Positions 1 to 11,716 of a stretch of 64,000 bases of DNA are shown here, piece after piece. How positions within the stretch are numbered: position 1 is the stretch's first letter; the number at the start of each line of letters is the position of its first letter. The stretch is from NCBI GenBank assembly GCA_027972325.1, contig JAPMOS010000007.1, forward strand, positions 303,501 through 367,500, written 5' to 3'. The DNA is from Paratrimastix pyriformis. Taxonomy: Eukaryota; Preaxostyla; Paratrimastigidae. The notes under the pieces were generated by a model that ran no database searches, had not been told where the DNA came from, and saw nothing but the letters and a program-made list of their open reading frames with translations. Made by a program: the position numbers and the translations under genes.

Positions 1-2081
1 GCCCCAACCACGGCCCCGGCCTGCGTTTCTGCGATCCCGTGCAAACTGGGCACCCCCGCCGCCCCGGCTGTGGATGCTCCCCCCGCCTCCGCCTCCGCCT
101 CCGCCTCCGCCTCCACCACCGCCTGCCCGGCCGTGACCCATGTGGCGGCGGCCCCGGCCCCCCGAGCTGCCGCCTCCCGCCTGGCCGACCCTCCGGTCAA
201 GCAGGCCGCCTCGGCGCCCGCAGGCGCGGCGGCCCCGACGACATGCGCCACGAAGGTGACGGCCGCCGGAGCCCCCTGCCCGCCCGTCATCCCCGCCAAG
301 AGCGCCCCCGCCACGGGCCCTGCCACAGCCTCCACCGCCCGGCGGGCGACCCCCGTTGGTCAGCTCAAGGACCCGCCCCTTCCGGTCAAGCAGCCGACCC
401 CTGCTGCCGTTTGCAACCCGCTGGGCTCGCCCAACCTCTCGCAGGTGGTCCGGGCTGGCCTGAAGGCCCTCGCCACCCCGCCCCACCCCCAGAAGGCGGC
501 CCCCGCACTTGTTGCCCCGGTTATTTCCACCCCCCCGCTCACCTCCTCTTCCTCCTCCTCCACCACGACCACCACCACCACCACCGCCGGGGCTCATGTG
601 GTCCTTCCGGCCGCCCCGAGCACGCCGCCCACGCAGATCGCGATCCCCTCGGCACACCTGGGCAGCAAGGGCTCCACCACCCCCGGTCCGGCCGGCCACC
701 CCCCCGTCTCGGGGGCAGCAGCTCCGTGCACCTCGGCCATCAGCACCCCACCCCGGGCCGCCCTGCCCTCCCCCATGTCCGCCGCGGGCTCGGTCATCGA
801 CTCCCCCCAGTGCCCCGCCGCCCAGGAACGGCAGCCGGCCCCCGTCGCCAAGCCGCGGCGCCTCTTCGCCCGCTTCTCGGTCGCCGTCAACAGCGGCACC
901 GCCGCCCAGGCGGGGGAGGAGGGCACCACGAGCGCCCAGAGCCCCGCGCCCGCCGCCCCCGCCGCCATCACCGGGGCGGCCCTCCGGCAGCTGCAGCAGC
1001 AGCACGCATATCACCCCCCAAGCCCGCTGTCCCCCTCGGCCATCTGGCTGCCCGCCATGCGGCCGTCCCAGGTGCCCGGCCAGAGGCGCATCGTCTGGGC
1101 GGACGGCTCCCGGGACGACGACACGTTCGGCTTCACCCGGTTCACCCATCAGATGGGGGCCCTCCTCCGGGGTGATGTCCCCGGGCCGCGCCAACCGCCG
1201 CCCCCCTGCGCCACCCCCCGCAAGCCCACCCTGCGCACATCGCGGACCGGCCGCCCCGCCTCGGCCGGCGCGGCTCTGTCGACCCCCACCCGGGGTCGCC
1301 CCGCCGCCGTCCGGTCGGCCACCCCCGACGTGGGCAGCCCCCTGCCCCAGGAAGCCATGAAGGCCCAGCCGCCCACTCCCTTGCACCGGTCCGTTGGGCT
1401 CGCCCGCTTCTGCCTGGTGTCTGGGTGGCGGCCCTTGGACCTCCTCCACGGCTTCATCGCCACTCTCCACTCTCCATTCTTCTTTCTCGGGTACACAGCC
1501 GGAGCCACAGCGCGCCACCGCAGTCGTCCGTCGTTGACCCCGGCGATGTCGACCTCTTCTTGGATACCGCCCCCGCCGGGCCGCCCGTGCCGGCATGGAG
1601 CTCCCCTGCCCCCGCACCCGCACCCGCACCCGCGCTCGCCCCTGTTCCCGCCGCCACCGCCGACGGCGAGGCCGACGAGGCCAACAGCAGCGCCTGCGAC
1701 CCCGACGACTTCGAGGAGGACGAGAACGTGGTCTTCACCGAGGACGTCGCTCCGGCCCCCGCGGCAGCGGCGGCGGGCGGCGATGCACTCGACAACGAGT
1801 GGACCTCTTTGATGGCTGCGGTCCGTTCGTCGTGCGGCATCGCGTCACATGATCGCTGAACACACGTCTCTTCCTTGTAGGCTCGTGACGAGTTTGCCGA
1901 CCCGGCGGCGGCTGCCGGTTCCCCCTTGGCGTCGACCCCGCTTTCCGCTACAGCCATGTCCCTCCCACCACCACCACCGACCACATGCATCCTCGCCCCC
2001 GAGGAGGAGGAGGGCGAGCCGCTTGGGGCCGATTCGGGGCTTTTAACACCCCTTCGGATGACCCCGGTTCGTCAAAAGTGA
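1..2081 (+). CDS. Proline/alanine-rich protein, 5' end outside window
   Basis: I do not recognise this gene. Its frame is open from base 1, so the start lies upstream. Three exons are fixed by reading frame: 1-1418, 1499-1820 and 1881-2081, joined in phase across introns of 80 and 60 bp with donors GTCTGG and GTCCGT and acceptors CAG and TAG. The visible product is about 646 residues. It is mostly Ala/Pro/Ser/Thr low complexity with short Ser and Thr runs near 545-590. One less repetitive patch near 1085-1165 contains WADGSRDDD and FGFTRFTHQ. The last two exons are acidic (a DDFEEDEN patch near 1705, EEEEGE near 2008) and end in a basic tail just before the TGA at 2079. No catalytic domain is visible; it is probably a disordered scaffold or nuclear protein (inference). 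Codon use is strongly GC-biased, as in neighbouring genes. Confidence 0.6.
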
Positions 2082-2404
2082 TCGAGCTCCTGACGAAAAC
2101 ACGCTTCTTCATCTTCCATTGTGCGTCGTCCCTAGGTCTTTGTGTTTGGGTTTGAGTCCGTGGGGGCGGGGGGGGGGGGGGGGGGCTGTTGGTCGATATA
2201 ATCTCCGTGATCGCACGCAGTGAATGTTCGCTCGGTAGCTGAGCTTTGACGACGACTGGCGCCTGTCAATCGATCCACAAAACTCGTGTCGCAGAGATTG
2301 AAACATTTTTGGTCATGTGCGGTGACCGAGCGTGCCGGACGGGAGTGCGTCGATCGAGCGTCGGGCTGAGCATCCTCTTTTTTTTCGGTTGGATCCAGAC
2401 GCCC
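2082..2404. other. Intergenic spacer with poly-G tract
   Basis: This spacer lies between the stop of the upstream gene and the start of the F-box gene. It contains a run of about 20 G near 2167-2186. The 200 bp before the start codon at 2405 are more AT-rich and include an eight-T run near 2377-2384. I see no gene here. It presumably carries the promoter of the downstream gene. Confidence 0.5.
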
Positions 2405-4786
2405 ATGGACCCGTCGTTTCTCCCGCTCGATGTTCTGGCTCTCATTTCCTCCTACCTCCCAACTTTCGTGGAAGTGGATTTGTTCGCCCATGTCTGCCAT
2501 TCGTTCCATGCCGCCGTTGCTCGGACATACGATGTGATGAACCCACTTCTTCTCCGAGGTCCGCCGCTTTTCGGAACGTTTTGAGTGCCTCAATTTTTCC
2601 TAGCTCCGCTTATTTGGCCTGTAACGAAGAAGCCGGACGACCTCTTCCCGCATCATCTCGGACCGCGAATCACCTGGCTTCGCCTCAATAAGCTCCCATC
2701 CATCTCCCTCCTTTTCCGTATCCTGTGCGCTTCTCCCAACTTGGTCACTCTCGATCTTCGGAACATCGGCCAGCTTCCCGAGAAGGCATTCGAAGTCTTC
2801 TGGCTGGAGAAGCCTTGGGAGTACATGGATGAGGTCCCTCCCGTGCTCCAGGTCCTTGAAGACCAGCGGCTCCACCAGGGGTCGGAGCCTCTCTCCCGAG
2901 AAGCCCTGCTCGGGCTCCTCCATCCGGTCCAGAAGCGTCACGGCCAGCGGGCTGCCCCGCCCCTCTCCCAGGCCGGCATCTTCCACTGCTTCACCTCGGT
3001 CAAGGTGCTCGCCCTGCCGGTCCGGCAAGCCCTGTTGGTTCTTCCTCTCCTCTCACCTCGCTCCCTTCGACCGGGGCACATGCACACAGAGGGTGCTGCA
3101 CCAGAAGGACGCCTTTGCCTTCCTGCTGTCGCGGCTCCTCCCCGACGTGCGCGTCATTCTGGACAACCCCGGTCCGCACACCCGCCGCCCACGCCGCCCG
3201 GCGTCCCTCCTCCTCTCGCCCTCCCCCGTCCCGCCTGCGTTCATTTTCCCACCATGACGCACCAACACAACCAACAGACCAGCCGACTAACTTCGCCGGG
3301 ATGGCCGCCGCCTATTGCCGGGAGATCGGGCAGGGCATCTGGGAGAACATGCAGCAGACCATCTTCCCCAACCTCGAGTTCTTCGTTCCGCATCATCCCA
3401 CCCTGCCACCCCTCCCTCCCTCCTCCATCCTCCTCCCGCCTTCGCCCCTTCGCCTCAGCATTGCTCATCCTCGTCACCGTGCCGCTGCTGCGGGGTGCAG
3501 ATCGGGGCCAGCAAGTCTGACGAGAGGCGCAAGACACAGCTGCTGCCCCACTGGCGCGGCCCTGTCCTGGAGGCCCGCCACCAGGCCTTCGCCCAGCGGA
3601 CCCTGGCCCTCTTCGACCCCCAATGCGCCGCCCCGGTCGACGGCCCCTCGGCCTCGTCCACACCACAGCAGCCGCAGTCGCCCGCCTACTCCTCTCGGCC
3701 CGAGCCTGCGGCGCCGCCCCCTGCTCCCCTTCCGCCTCCTGCCCCGGCTTACCCGCGCAAGGCCCTGCCGGCCGGCATGTACCGGGGCGGCTACATGAAG
3801 CTGCTCCGCAAGGGCCACTTCGCCGAGGCCATGCGGCTGCTCGAGCTTGGCTTCCCCATGGCCCTCTGCCCCACCCTGAGCACCCCCTACCGGGAGGCCA
3901 GCAACTTCCAGGCCTGCCTGGACCTGGCCCTGGGCGGGTGCCTGCCCGACCCCCTGCAGGCGGGCGACGAGGAGCGCGACCTGGCCGACCAGCTGGCCGC
4001 CGCCGAGGCGGCCCCCCGAATCTCCACCATGCTCGTCCACCAGCGCCCCTTCAAGAGTCCGCCCCCGGGCAGGGCCCTGATTCCCCCGGCTCCCTCTGCG
4101 CCTCCCCTCTCCCGTTGGGTGGCTCCTCATTGCTGCTTGTGTCCCCCCTCCCCCTCGCCCCCTCGCCCCACCCATGGACAGGCCCTGACCCGGCCCGCTG
4201 CATGGAGTTCCTGTTCACCTCGGACCTGCCCCGTCGGATGGGGCTCGACTACGGGACCCTGGCCCCGTACATCCGCTTCCCGCTGGGCAAGCCGGACGGA
4301 GTGGTCCCCGTGCTGCTCCCGGGACAGCAGCCCGCCCCGATCCTCATCCACCTGAACGCCTGGTCTGTGTGCTCGCCATCGTTCAGTCATCCAGTCATCC
4401 AGTCATCCAGTCATCCAGTCATCCAGTCATCCAGTCATCCAGTCATCCAGTCATCTAGGCATCCAGGCACATCATCCAGGCATCATCATCCAGGCATCAT
4501 CATCCAAGCATCATCCAATCATCCAATCATCCAATCATCATCTTCGGCGGCACAGGGGGGCCAACCCGCTGGTGGCCCTGGCCCAGCTTGTCGCCAAGGA
4601 GAAGGAGCCCGCCCCGTCAGACTTGGGCGGCGGTGGCGGATTGGCCGAGGAGGAGGAGGAGGACGCACAGCCGGGCGGCCAGAACGAGCGCGCCAGGCTT
4701 GCTCGCCTGCTGGGCACCGTGGGCATCCTCCTCCGCGACGACCAAGAGCGCAAGGACATCCCCGACCGGGCCGTGGTCTGCCCCCT

Positions 4787-4818
<32 letters not shown>

Positions 4819-5301
4819 ATCGCCCACCCTTCACTCACTCACTCCTCCGCATCTGGCCTTCGATACCCAGCGGGCCCGGGCGGCCATCCCGGGGCCTTCT
4901 TCCTCAACGGCCACCCCGCGCTTCCTGCTGCTGCTCGCGGGCCATTCCTACGATAACAGCTTCTGCCCCGGCTCGCGGGCAACCGAGTCCCAGATCGACT
5001 GCATGCGGTCTGCACCCCCCCCCCCCCCCCCCCCCCCCCTCCTCCTCCCCTCCCCTGCTCCCCCCCCCCGGCTGGCATCGTGGGCCTGACCCCACCCCCC
5101 CTCCGACGTTGGTGGTCCCCCCCCCTCCTCCTCCCCTCCCCTGCTCCCCCCCCCCGGCTGGCATCGTGGGCCTGACCCCACCCCCCCTCCGACGTTGGTG
5201 GTTGACGTTTCCTTGGCTCGACAGGGCGGCCCTGGGGATGCCCCCCGTGGGCAAGACCCTCTTCACCGACCTGCAGAAGCTTGTCTTCCATGTCGCGAAC
5301 A

Positions 5302-5344
<43 letters not shown>

Positions 5345-8318
5345 CCCCGCCCGTCGCTCACCCGCCACTCGGATGGATGGGGGCGGTGCGTGGCGCCTGT
5401 GCTGCTCCTTAGGAGTACCTGCCCTCGCTGCCCAAGACCGAGCCCGCATGGCAGGCCCTCCTGGCGGGCTGGCTGTACGCCTATGGCCACACCAAGTCCG
5501 TTGACCCCTGCCGGCCTGGCCCCCCACCCCCCGTCCGCCAGGCAGCTGGAGCCTGTGCCCCCGCCTCTCTGCCTCTGCTGGGCGCCACCCATCGGGCGGG
5601 CGGGCGGGCGCTTTGGGGCGGGGGCGGCGCAGCATCGATCTGGTGTTGGATGCCCTGAGGCAGGGCGTGCCCATGGGCCCGGGCCTCCTCTACGCAGCCG
5701 GCCTCCATGATGGCACCCCCAGGGTCCGGCCTCCGCCCCGCCCCGCGCACCTCCTCTGCCCTCCCTCCCTCCCTCCCTCCCTCCCCGACCTTGTCGGGAC
5801 GGGCGTTCGATTCGATTCGCTCCTCTTCTGGCTCCCCCTCCCTCCCCCCAGCCGGCCTACCGGTGGGGCGGATCGGCCAGCTTCCTGCCGCCCAACACGG
5901 TCAAGGCCCTCATCGAGTACCAGGTCCCGCCCGCCACCTCGCTCGCCCGCACACACCCCACCACGCCCGGCTCGCCTGGCCTGGGGATGGGCAGCATCTC
6001 CCGAGCGCGCCTCATCCCCCCCCCCCCCCCCCCCCCCCTGGCATCCCAGTGCAAGCTGCCCGAGGGTGCGGCGCGGCTGGGGACATGCTGGCCCGGGCGG
6101 AGGTCTCCTGGGGCTGCTGTCGCTGGGCCAGGGCCACCCCGAGCTCCTCCTGACCAGGGCCCTCCTCGCCGCCGGAGCCCGGGGTTTCGCCGCCCTCGGG
6201 TCCGCGGCCCCACGCGCATCCTCCAGCCAGCCAGCCAGCCAGCCCCCCACACACACACACACACACGCACACGTCCGCCCTCTCGAGCCTATCAAACGCC
6301 CTCCACAGGGGATTCCTTCGCCCACGGGTGCAGTGACATTCGTGCTGTCTCTTCTACCTCTCTGGTTTTTGTTTTCCCGTTTCTTCGTTCCTTCTTTATT
6401 CGACACACACACACGCACACACGCACGCACACACGTCGCACCACCACTTCGGCCCGTAGCTGATTGGTTTCATTCAACTCCACCCTCCCACCCTCTCACC
6501 CCCCCCCCCCCCCTCCCCACGGCTCGGCAGGAACGGGCTGACGGTGCTGCACAAGGCCCACAACCCTGCCTTCTGCTCGCTGATCATCGACCAGGGCGCC
6601 GACGTCCGTCCCCTGCCGTCGCCCCCTCCCGTCGGACCCCCCGCCTCCCCGCACACTCCCTCTTCACGCCCTCGATACCGTCTCTCACACCTCGCCTCCC
6701 CAGCTGGACAGCGTGTGCACCTCGGGGGGCTGGCGGACGCCCGTCTTCACGGCCCTGCGGATGGGCCGGTGGGAGGTGGCCCTGGTGATGCTGCGGACGG
6801 GGGCGGCCCTGACCCCGGCCGACATGGTCGACCTGATGCGGCCCCAGGGGGTCCCCGCCTCGTACAGCAAGGGCCCCGCCCACATCAAGGAGGGCTACAT
6901 GCAGAAGGTCCGACCCCCGCCCTTCCCCACTTCCACTCGGCTGGCTTCTGCCCCGTTCCCCCCCCGTTCCCCCGTCACCTACCATCGTGTGGCGGTGTGG
7001 TGTGGTGTGGCTCCGCTGGGTGGGGCGGGCAGCTTGTGGAGCTGGTCAGCCGTGCGCCCGTCTGGCCGCGGCTCTGCCGGCTGCCCGTGGCGGGGGCCCT
7101 GACGCGGTACTTCTGCGAGCCCAACATGCGGGCCACCAAGGCCCTGCTGCCCCTGCTGGACCTCTTCCTGCGCGCCATGCCGGCCGCCGAGTTCGTGCTG
7201 CCCGTCCTGCACACGGCCGCCCCCGTCAACCTGCTCACCCCAGAGATCGCCCCCGAGAATTGGTCCGTCGGGCGGCCCGCCGCGCCCTCCAATCACCACC
7301 GCCATCCAATCACCGGCACCCCAACCACCCCATTCACACCTCCCGCTGCCACACCCGCCCGCCACCTTCAGCCCCTCAAAATGATGATGCCCTTTGTCTC
7401 TGCCCCCCCCCCCCCCCCCACCCACCCCCACACCACCCCCCGGGGGTCCAGGTCTGAGGATGCCCTGCCGGGTTGCACGCGGGGCGGCTCTGGGTGACCC
7501 GCTGGCTGAACGAGATCCTGGCTCGGCACCTGGACGCGGCCGACCTCGCCGAGGCTGTCGACGACCTCATCCAGGCCCGTCCCCGCCCCCGCCCGGCCCC
7601 CATTTTCTGTCCATCTGATGCCCCATGGGCCGAAGGGGATGAGAGGGCAGCCCAACCCCCCACCCTGCCCTCAGGGCCAGCCGCACCCATCTCGTCCACT
7701 GATGACCTCTCTTCGCCCCCGCTTCCCCCCGCCCCCCCCCCCCCCGTGCAGGTCCGCTTCCCGCGGGTGCTCGAGCAGTTCCGCGCCCGCAAGCGGCCCG
7801 ACCGGCCCTCGCTGCTCGACGCGCTGGACGTCTGCTTCGGGACGGGCCTGCCGGCCGGGCTGGCGGTGGACCTGTCGGTGGTCATCCTGGTGGTCCTCTG
7901 GCGGGCGACCATCATCCGGGCGGCCGTCCACGTCGACGACCGGACCGTCTTCTCGGTCCGCTACGAGGACGAGGCCCAGCGGGTGCGGGCCAAGGAGCTC
8001 ATGCGTCAGCAGCAGAAGTTCATGACCGGGGCCCTCCGCCGCCAGGTGTGCGATGTCCGTCCCCCGGCCCCCCGGCCCCTTCGCCGCCTCCCCCTCCCCC
8101 ATCCCCCTGCCATCCCCTGCGGCTGACCGGACTGTTTTTCTGGGGGGCTGGGTGGATAGGACGAGCCCGTGGGGCTGCCCAGCCTGCAGGTGCGCAACCT
8201 GTCGGTGCAGCGGACCGAGGGCACCTTCCGGGACGCCATCTGCACCATCGTCCGCCACCTGCAGCGGGCCCTGCAGCCCCACCAGCAGGCCGACGCCCCG
8301 GACTCCCTGGCTTGGTAA
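2405..8318 (+). CDS. F-box protein with ankyrin-like repeats
   Basis: Exon 1 (2405-2558) encodes an F-box: LPLDVLALISSYLP followed by VDLFAHVCHSFHAAV. F-box proteins recruit substrates to SCF ubiquitin ligases by binding Skp1. Exon 2 (2604-3037) joins in phase and has an LRR-like LVTLDLRNIGQLP. Exon 3 starts at 3090. Later exons, divided by introns with long C runs, encode helical repeats of ankyrin character: GGYMKLLRKGHFAEAMRLLE near 3790, and TVLHKAHNPAFCSLIIDQGA near 6540. The C-terminal exons (7753-8046 and about 8161-8318) are helical and end DSLAW with TAA at 8316. About 15 exons are implied. The 5' and 3' parts could be two genes, but I see no internal promoter or start. F-box identity is firm; the exact exon chain is approximate. 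Confidence 0.65.
4383..4456. repeat. 8-bp tandem repeat (CAGTCATC)n in an intron
   Basis: About nine near-perfect copies of CAGTCATC lie in the intron that starts with GTCTGTGTGC near 4343. Degenerate CATCATCC and CATCCAAT copies continue to about 4540. The host is the F-box/ankyrin gene. Confidence 0.85.
5036..5205. repeat. Tandem duplication of about 85 bp in an intron
   Basis: A block made of a pyrimidine-rich segment, then GGCTGGCATCGTGGGCC and CTCCGACGTTGGTGGT, occurs twice in direct orientation (about 5038-5119 and about 5122-5205). The copies are nearly identical, so the duplication is recent. Both lie upstream of the acceptor near 5222 and add no coding sequence. Confidence 0.75.
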
Positions 8319-8565
8319 GGGCCCTCTCTCCCCTTCCTCTCCTCTCCCCTCCCTCCCCTCTCCCTCCCCTCTCCCCTCCGGGTCCATACGACCACTCACA
8401 GCCCAAAAAGACAATGTCGGGTTGTTGTTGTTGTCTCAAAGGACCCAGTCCATCCTGGCAGAGAGCGAGAGAGGATCCCAGGAAAAGATCCCTGGTCGGG
8501 GCTGGCTGCCCCCTCGCCCCTTGAGTTTCCCCCCCTTTTTGTGCGGTGGTGGTGGTGGGGTACTA

Positions 8566-11251
8566 CTACTCGGTGGCCTGGCTGTAGCGGTCGCTGGCCG
8601 AGTGGATCTCCTCCTCGTGGCAGCGCCACCCGCACAGGTCGCACTGGGCCCGGGCGAAGGCCGCGTCGAGGGCCAGCGACTGGGCCCGCCCGCAGAAGTG
8701 GCCCGCCAGCAGCAGCCGGTGCAGGCTGGGGCAGCCCGCCCCGCAGGCCCCGTCCGTGTGCAGCCCCGGGTGGACCGCCTGGTGGGCCGCCTCCAGATGG
8801 CGCGCCAGCGGGGCCGCCCAGCACGCCGCCACCTGTCGACCCACCCACCCACCCACCCACCCACCAATATCATTGAGTCCGTCGCCCATCCAAGGGGGAG
8901 GGGCTCGGTCGGTCGGGGCCTGAGGACCTTGTTGTTGCACGTGTTCTGGCTGAGGTGCACCTCGACGAGCTGGTGGGAGGCCAGCCGGGAGGCCATCATG
9001 CAGGCCAGCAGGCCCTCCGTGTGCAGGGCGTCCTGCAGCAGCAGCCGGCTGAGCCGCGGGTAGCGGCGCGCCGTCTGGGCGGGGGGGCCCTCCAGCTCGG
9101 GGCGGGCCCGCTTGCGGCGGCCGCCATCCTGGCCCTCCTCGCTCCCTTCCTCCTCCTGGCCCTCCTCCTCGCCCTTGTGCTTCCCCTCGGCGGCATCCGT
9201 GGCGGGCCGCATGAAGGCGAACAGATGCTCCAGGCCTGGGTCGTCCCAGACAACAAGACGTGAGCGAAAGGCGAGGGGGGGAGGACCACCCCCCGGGGGG
9301 GCAGACCGGGGTCCTTCTCGTAGGCGTAGGGGTTGAAGAAGACATCCGAGTTGAGCAGGCCCGCCCAGGGGCCGCCGAACCTGCCCAGCCCCACGCCTGT
9401 ATCCCCGTCGTCGCCCGCCTCGTCGGGGTCCTTGCCATCGTCATCTTCGTCGCCGTCCGAGTCCTCGCCGTCGTCCCCGGCGGCCTCCTTGCCATCCTTG
9501 ACATCCTCTTTCTTATCCTCCTTGTTGTCCTCCTTGTCCCCGGCGGCCTCCTCGTCGGCCTCGTCGGGGTCGCGGCAGAACCCCTCAAACAGGTCGGCCG
9601 GCCGGGCCTCCTTGACCCACTCCCACTGGGTCAGTAGGTACTCCCCGTCCGCCTCCTGCCACGGGGCCATGGGCGACCGTGTGTGGTGAGGGGGAAGATG
9701 TTGGGTGTGGGGGTGGGATGGATGGGGGCAAGAGGCGTGGGGGGGAGGGGGGAGGAGGGTCGGCGGCTGGGCGGGGGGACGGACCGGGGGCAGGATGCGG
9801 TGGTCCAGGGAGCGGTTGGGGTTCGGCGCGACCTCCTCCATGGCCGGCGGGGGTGCCCCCCGGGCGGTCCTGTGGGCCCGGACGACGGCCATCAGGGCCC
9901 GCATGGCCTCCAGGCAGATGCCCCCGTCCATGTCCAGGAAGACCGGCAGCAGGGCAGCCGGCGCCGTGAATACCATGTCCACCTGAGTGGATGGACAGAG
10001 CGCCGTTCGGGTGGCGGGGAGCGGAGGAGCATGAGACAAGGCAGCGTGCGGGGCGTGAGGGTGGGTGGATGGGGATGGGTAGGGATGGGCTTGCGGACGT
10101 CGAGGGTGACGAGGGACGGGTAGCTGCCGGCGAAGATGGCCGCCTGCCAGTGGGCGTAGCGGCCCGTCAGGCGCAGGTAGCGCAGCCGGGGAAAGACAAG
10201 CTGCTCCTCCACGTGGGCCGTCCAGTGGGCCTGACTGCCACTCTCGATCTGTCCAACCACCACCAAAACATCCTGGTTTGCAGGGGCAGGGGCAGGGGCA
10301 GGGCAGGGGCAGGGGCAGGGGGCAGGGGCAGGGGCAGGGGCAGGGGCAGGGGCAGGGGCAGGGCAGGGGCAGGGGCAGGGGCAGGGCAGGGGCAGGGCAG
10401 GGGCAGGGGCAGGGGCAGGGGCAGGGGCAGGGGCAGGGGCAGGGGGCAGGGGCAGGGGGCAGGGGGCAGGGGGCAGGGGGCAGGGGCAGGGGCAGGGGCA
10501 GGGGCAGGGGCAGGGGCAGGGGCAGGGGGCAGGGGCAGGGGCAGGGGCAGGGGCAGGGGCAGGGGCAGGGGGCCTGCTGGACCTCGACGGTGGCCCAGGT
10601 GAGGTTGGGCAGCTTGGCCATGAGGTCTCCAACCTGCAGCTCGCAGCTGACGAAGTGGTCCGTGATCCGCTGTGGGTATGGACGGAGAGGCGATCCGAGT
10701 GCCCGCGAGAAGGATCGGAGCAGACCAAGCCGGTGATGTTGTGGGCCTGCAGGAGGGGGAGCGAGGTGGCTAGGGCCTGGGCGTAGATGGCGTCCCGATT
10801 GGGGGCGTAGGTCCGGGTGGGACCGTACAACGCGACCCGGGTGCTCTCATCCTTGGAAAACTCCGCCCGGCCGAGGTGATAGTCGGCCAAACCGAGGGTT
10901 GAAACCGTGAAAAGGTGCGATTGCCCTGCAGCAAGCTAGTGTCGAGAAGCCAGCGCCCACATTATTCAGCGGCGCAGTTGCGAAAAAACAGACAGTCAGA
11001 TATCGTTCTTTCGGTGGGGCATCCGGGTAGATACGATTCATAGCTTTCTGGATGCGAGGGGAGAGCCGTTGAAACTTCTCGTGCCACGCCAGGTCGCATA
11101 GATGCCGGAACGATCGGGCCACAAGAGGCAGCTCCAGCAAAAGGCTTTTGACGGAAGAGTTGGCGAAAATCACAGCCAGGATCTCCTGAGGCAGCGAAAG
11201 AAAGATTTCCGAGGAACCGCCGTCGATTTGTTTGACTGCTTTTGACATCAT
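8566..11251 (-). CDS. F-box protein, tandem paralog A
   Basis: Exon 1 encodes an F-box (FLSLPQEILAVIFANSSVKS, then LPLVARSFRHLCDLAWHEKF). Two adjacent ATGs stand at 11249-11251 and 11246-11248. Further exons follow: near 10860-10745 (LGRAEFSKDESTRVALYGP, QAHNITGL), near 10670-10570 (LPNLTWATVEVQ), near 10250-10085 (FPRLRYLRLTGRYAHW, PSLVTLDVRKP), near 9985-9790 (LLPVFLDMDGGICLEAM), a very acidic Asp/Glu/Lys exon near 9660-9315, and C-terminal exons ending QATE at the TAG 8566-8568. The C-terminus holds spaced Cys/His (CDLCGWRCHEEE), possibly metal-binding. Exon by exon it parallels the neighbour at 11717-13977, so the pair arose by tandem duplication. Likely an SCF substrate receptor with an LRR-like middle; the substrate is unknown. 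Internal exon borders are approximate. Confidence 0.7.
10281..10569. repeat. GGGGCA hexamer array, about 290 bp
   Basis: Imperfect tandem (GGGGCA)n with occasional GGGGGCA and GGGCA units fills most of one intron of paralog A. The G-rich strand is the + strand, which is the template strand of this gene. Runs of four or five G at 6-bp spacing could form G-quadruplexes. Confidence 0.9.
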
Positions 11252-11716
11252 CGTGAGCGCCCCGGGTTGACTCGGGTCTTGGCAAATTGGGCCTTTCTTT
11301 CTTTCTCGTCGTGTGAGTGGCCAGTCAGTCAGTCAGTCTCGTGTTAATGCGGCTAACTAAGGAACCATGAGAAAGAGATCGCCACAAAAGGTTTTATCCC
11401 CCCAGTCAGTCAGTCAGTCTCGTGTTAATGCAGCCTCGTAGGAGGCTAACTAGATAATCGCAATCGAGAAGAGTTCACAAAAGGTTTTACTCCCATTTCC
11501 CCCATTTCCCAACCCGATTTCACAAAATATCACCTCATCCCCACACCCCAATTCCCCCGCCCATGTGTGTGGCGCGAAGAGGAACAGGGTCGGTCAGTCA
11601 GTCTCGTGTTAATGCAGCCTCCTCGTGAGTCTATCTACATCGAAAAATCGTCTCCGAGTATTTCGCGGAAACAATTCTGGCCGCTCCTGTGCCCTGATCG
11701 GCAGCTCCCGGGAGTA
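11252..11716. other. Intergenic region with a repeated AGTC/TCGTGTTAATGC motif
   Basis: This spacer lies between the two F-box paralogs. A short (AGTC)n run followed by TCGTGTTAATGC occurs three times: near 11320-11349, 11405-11431 and 11590-11615. The first two copies are each followed by a related CAAAAGGTTTTA segment near 11386 and 11478. No coding sequence is seen. It contains the upstream region of paralog A. Confidence 0.65.

Noticed and set aside
4383-4540. CRISPR-like regular repeats
   Set aside because: Units are contiguous 8-mers without spacers, inside a spliced eukaryotic intron. Simple repeat, not CRISPR.
5690-6430. Long minus-strand frames opposite the F-box/ankyrin gene
   Set aside because: They cross CA and C-run repeats and introns and contain no recognisable domain. 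Shadows of high GC.
8996-10621. 541-codon minus-strand frame rich in Pro-Cys repeats
   Set aside because: It reads through the GGGGCA array and several introns. Only parts coincide with true exons of paralog A; the Pro-Cys segment is a repeat artefact.
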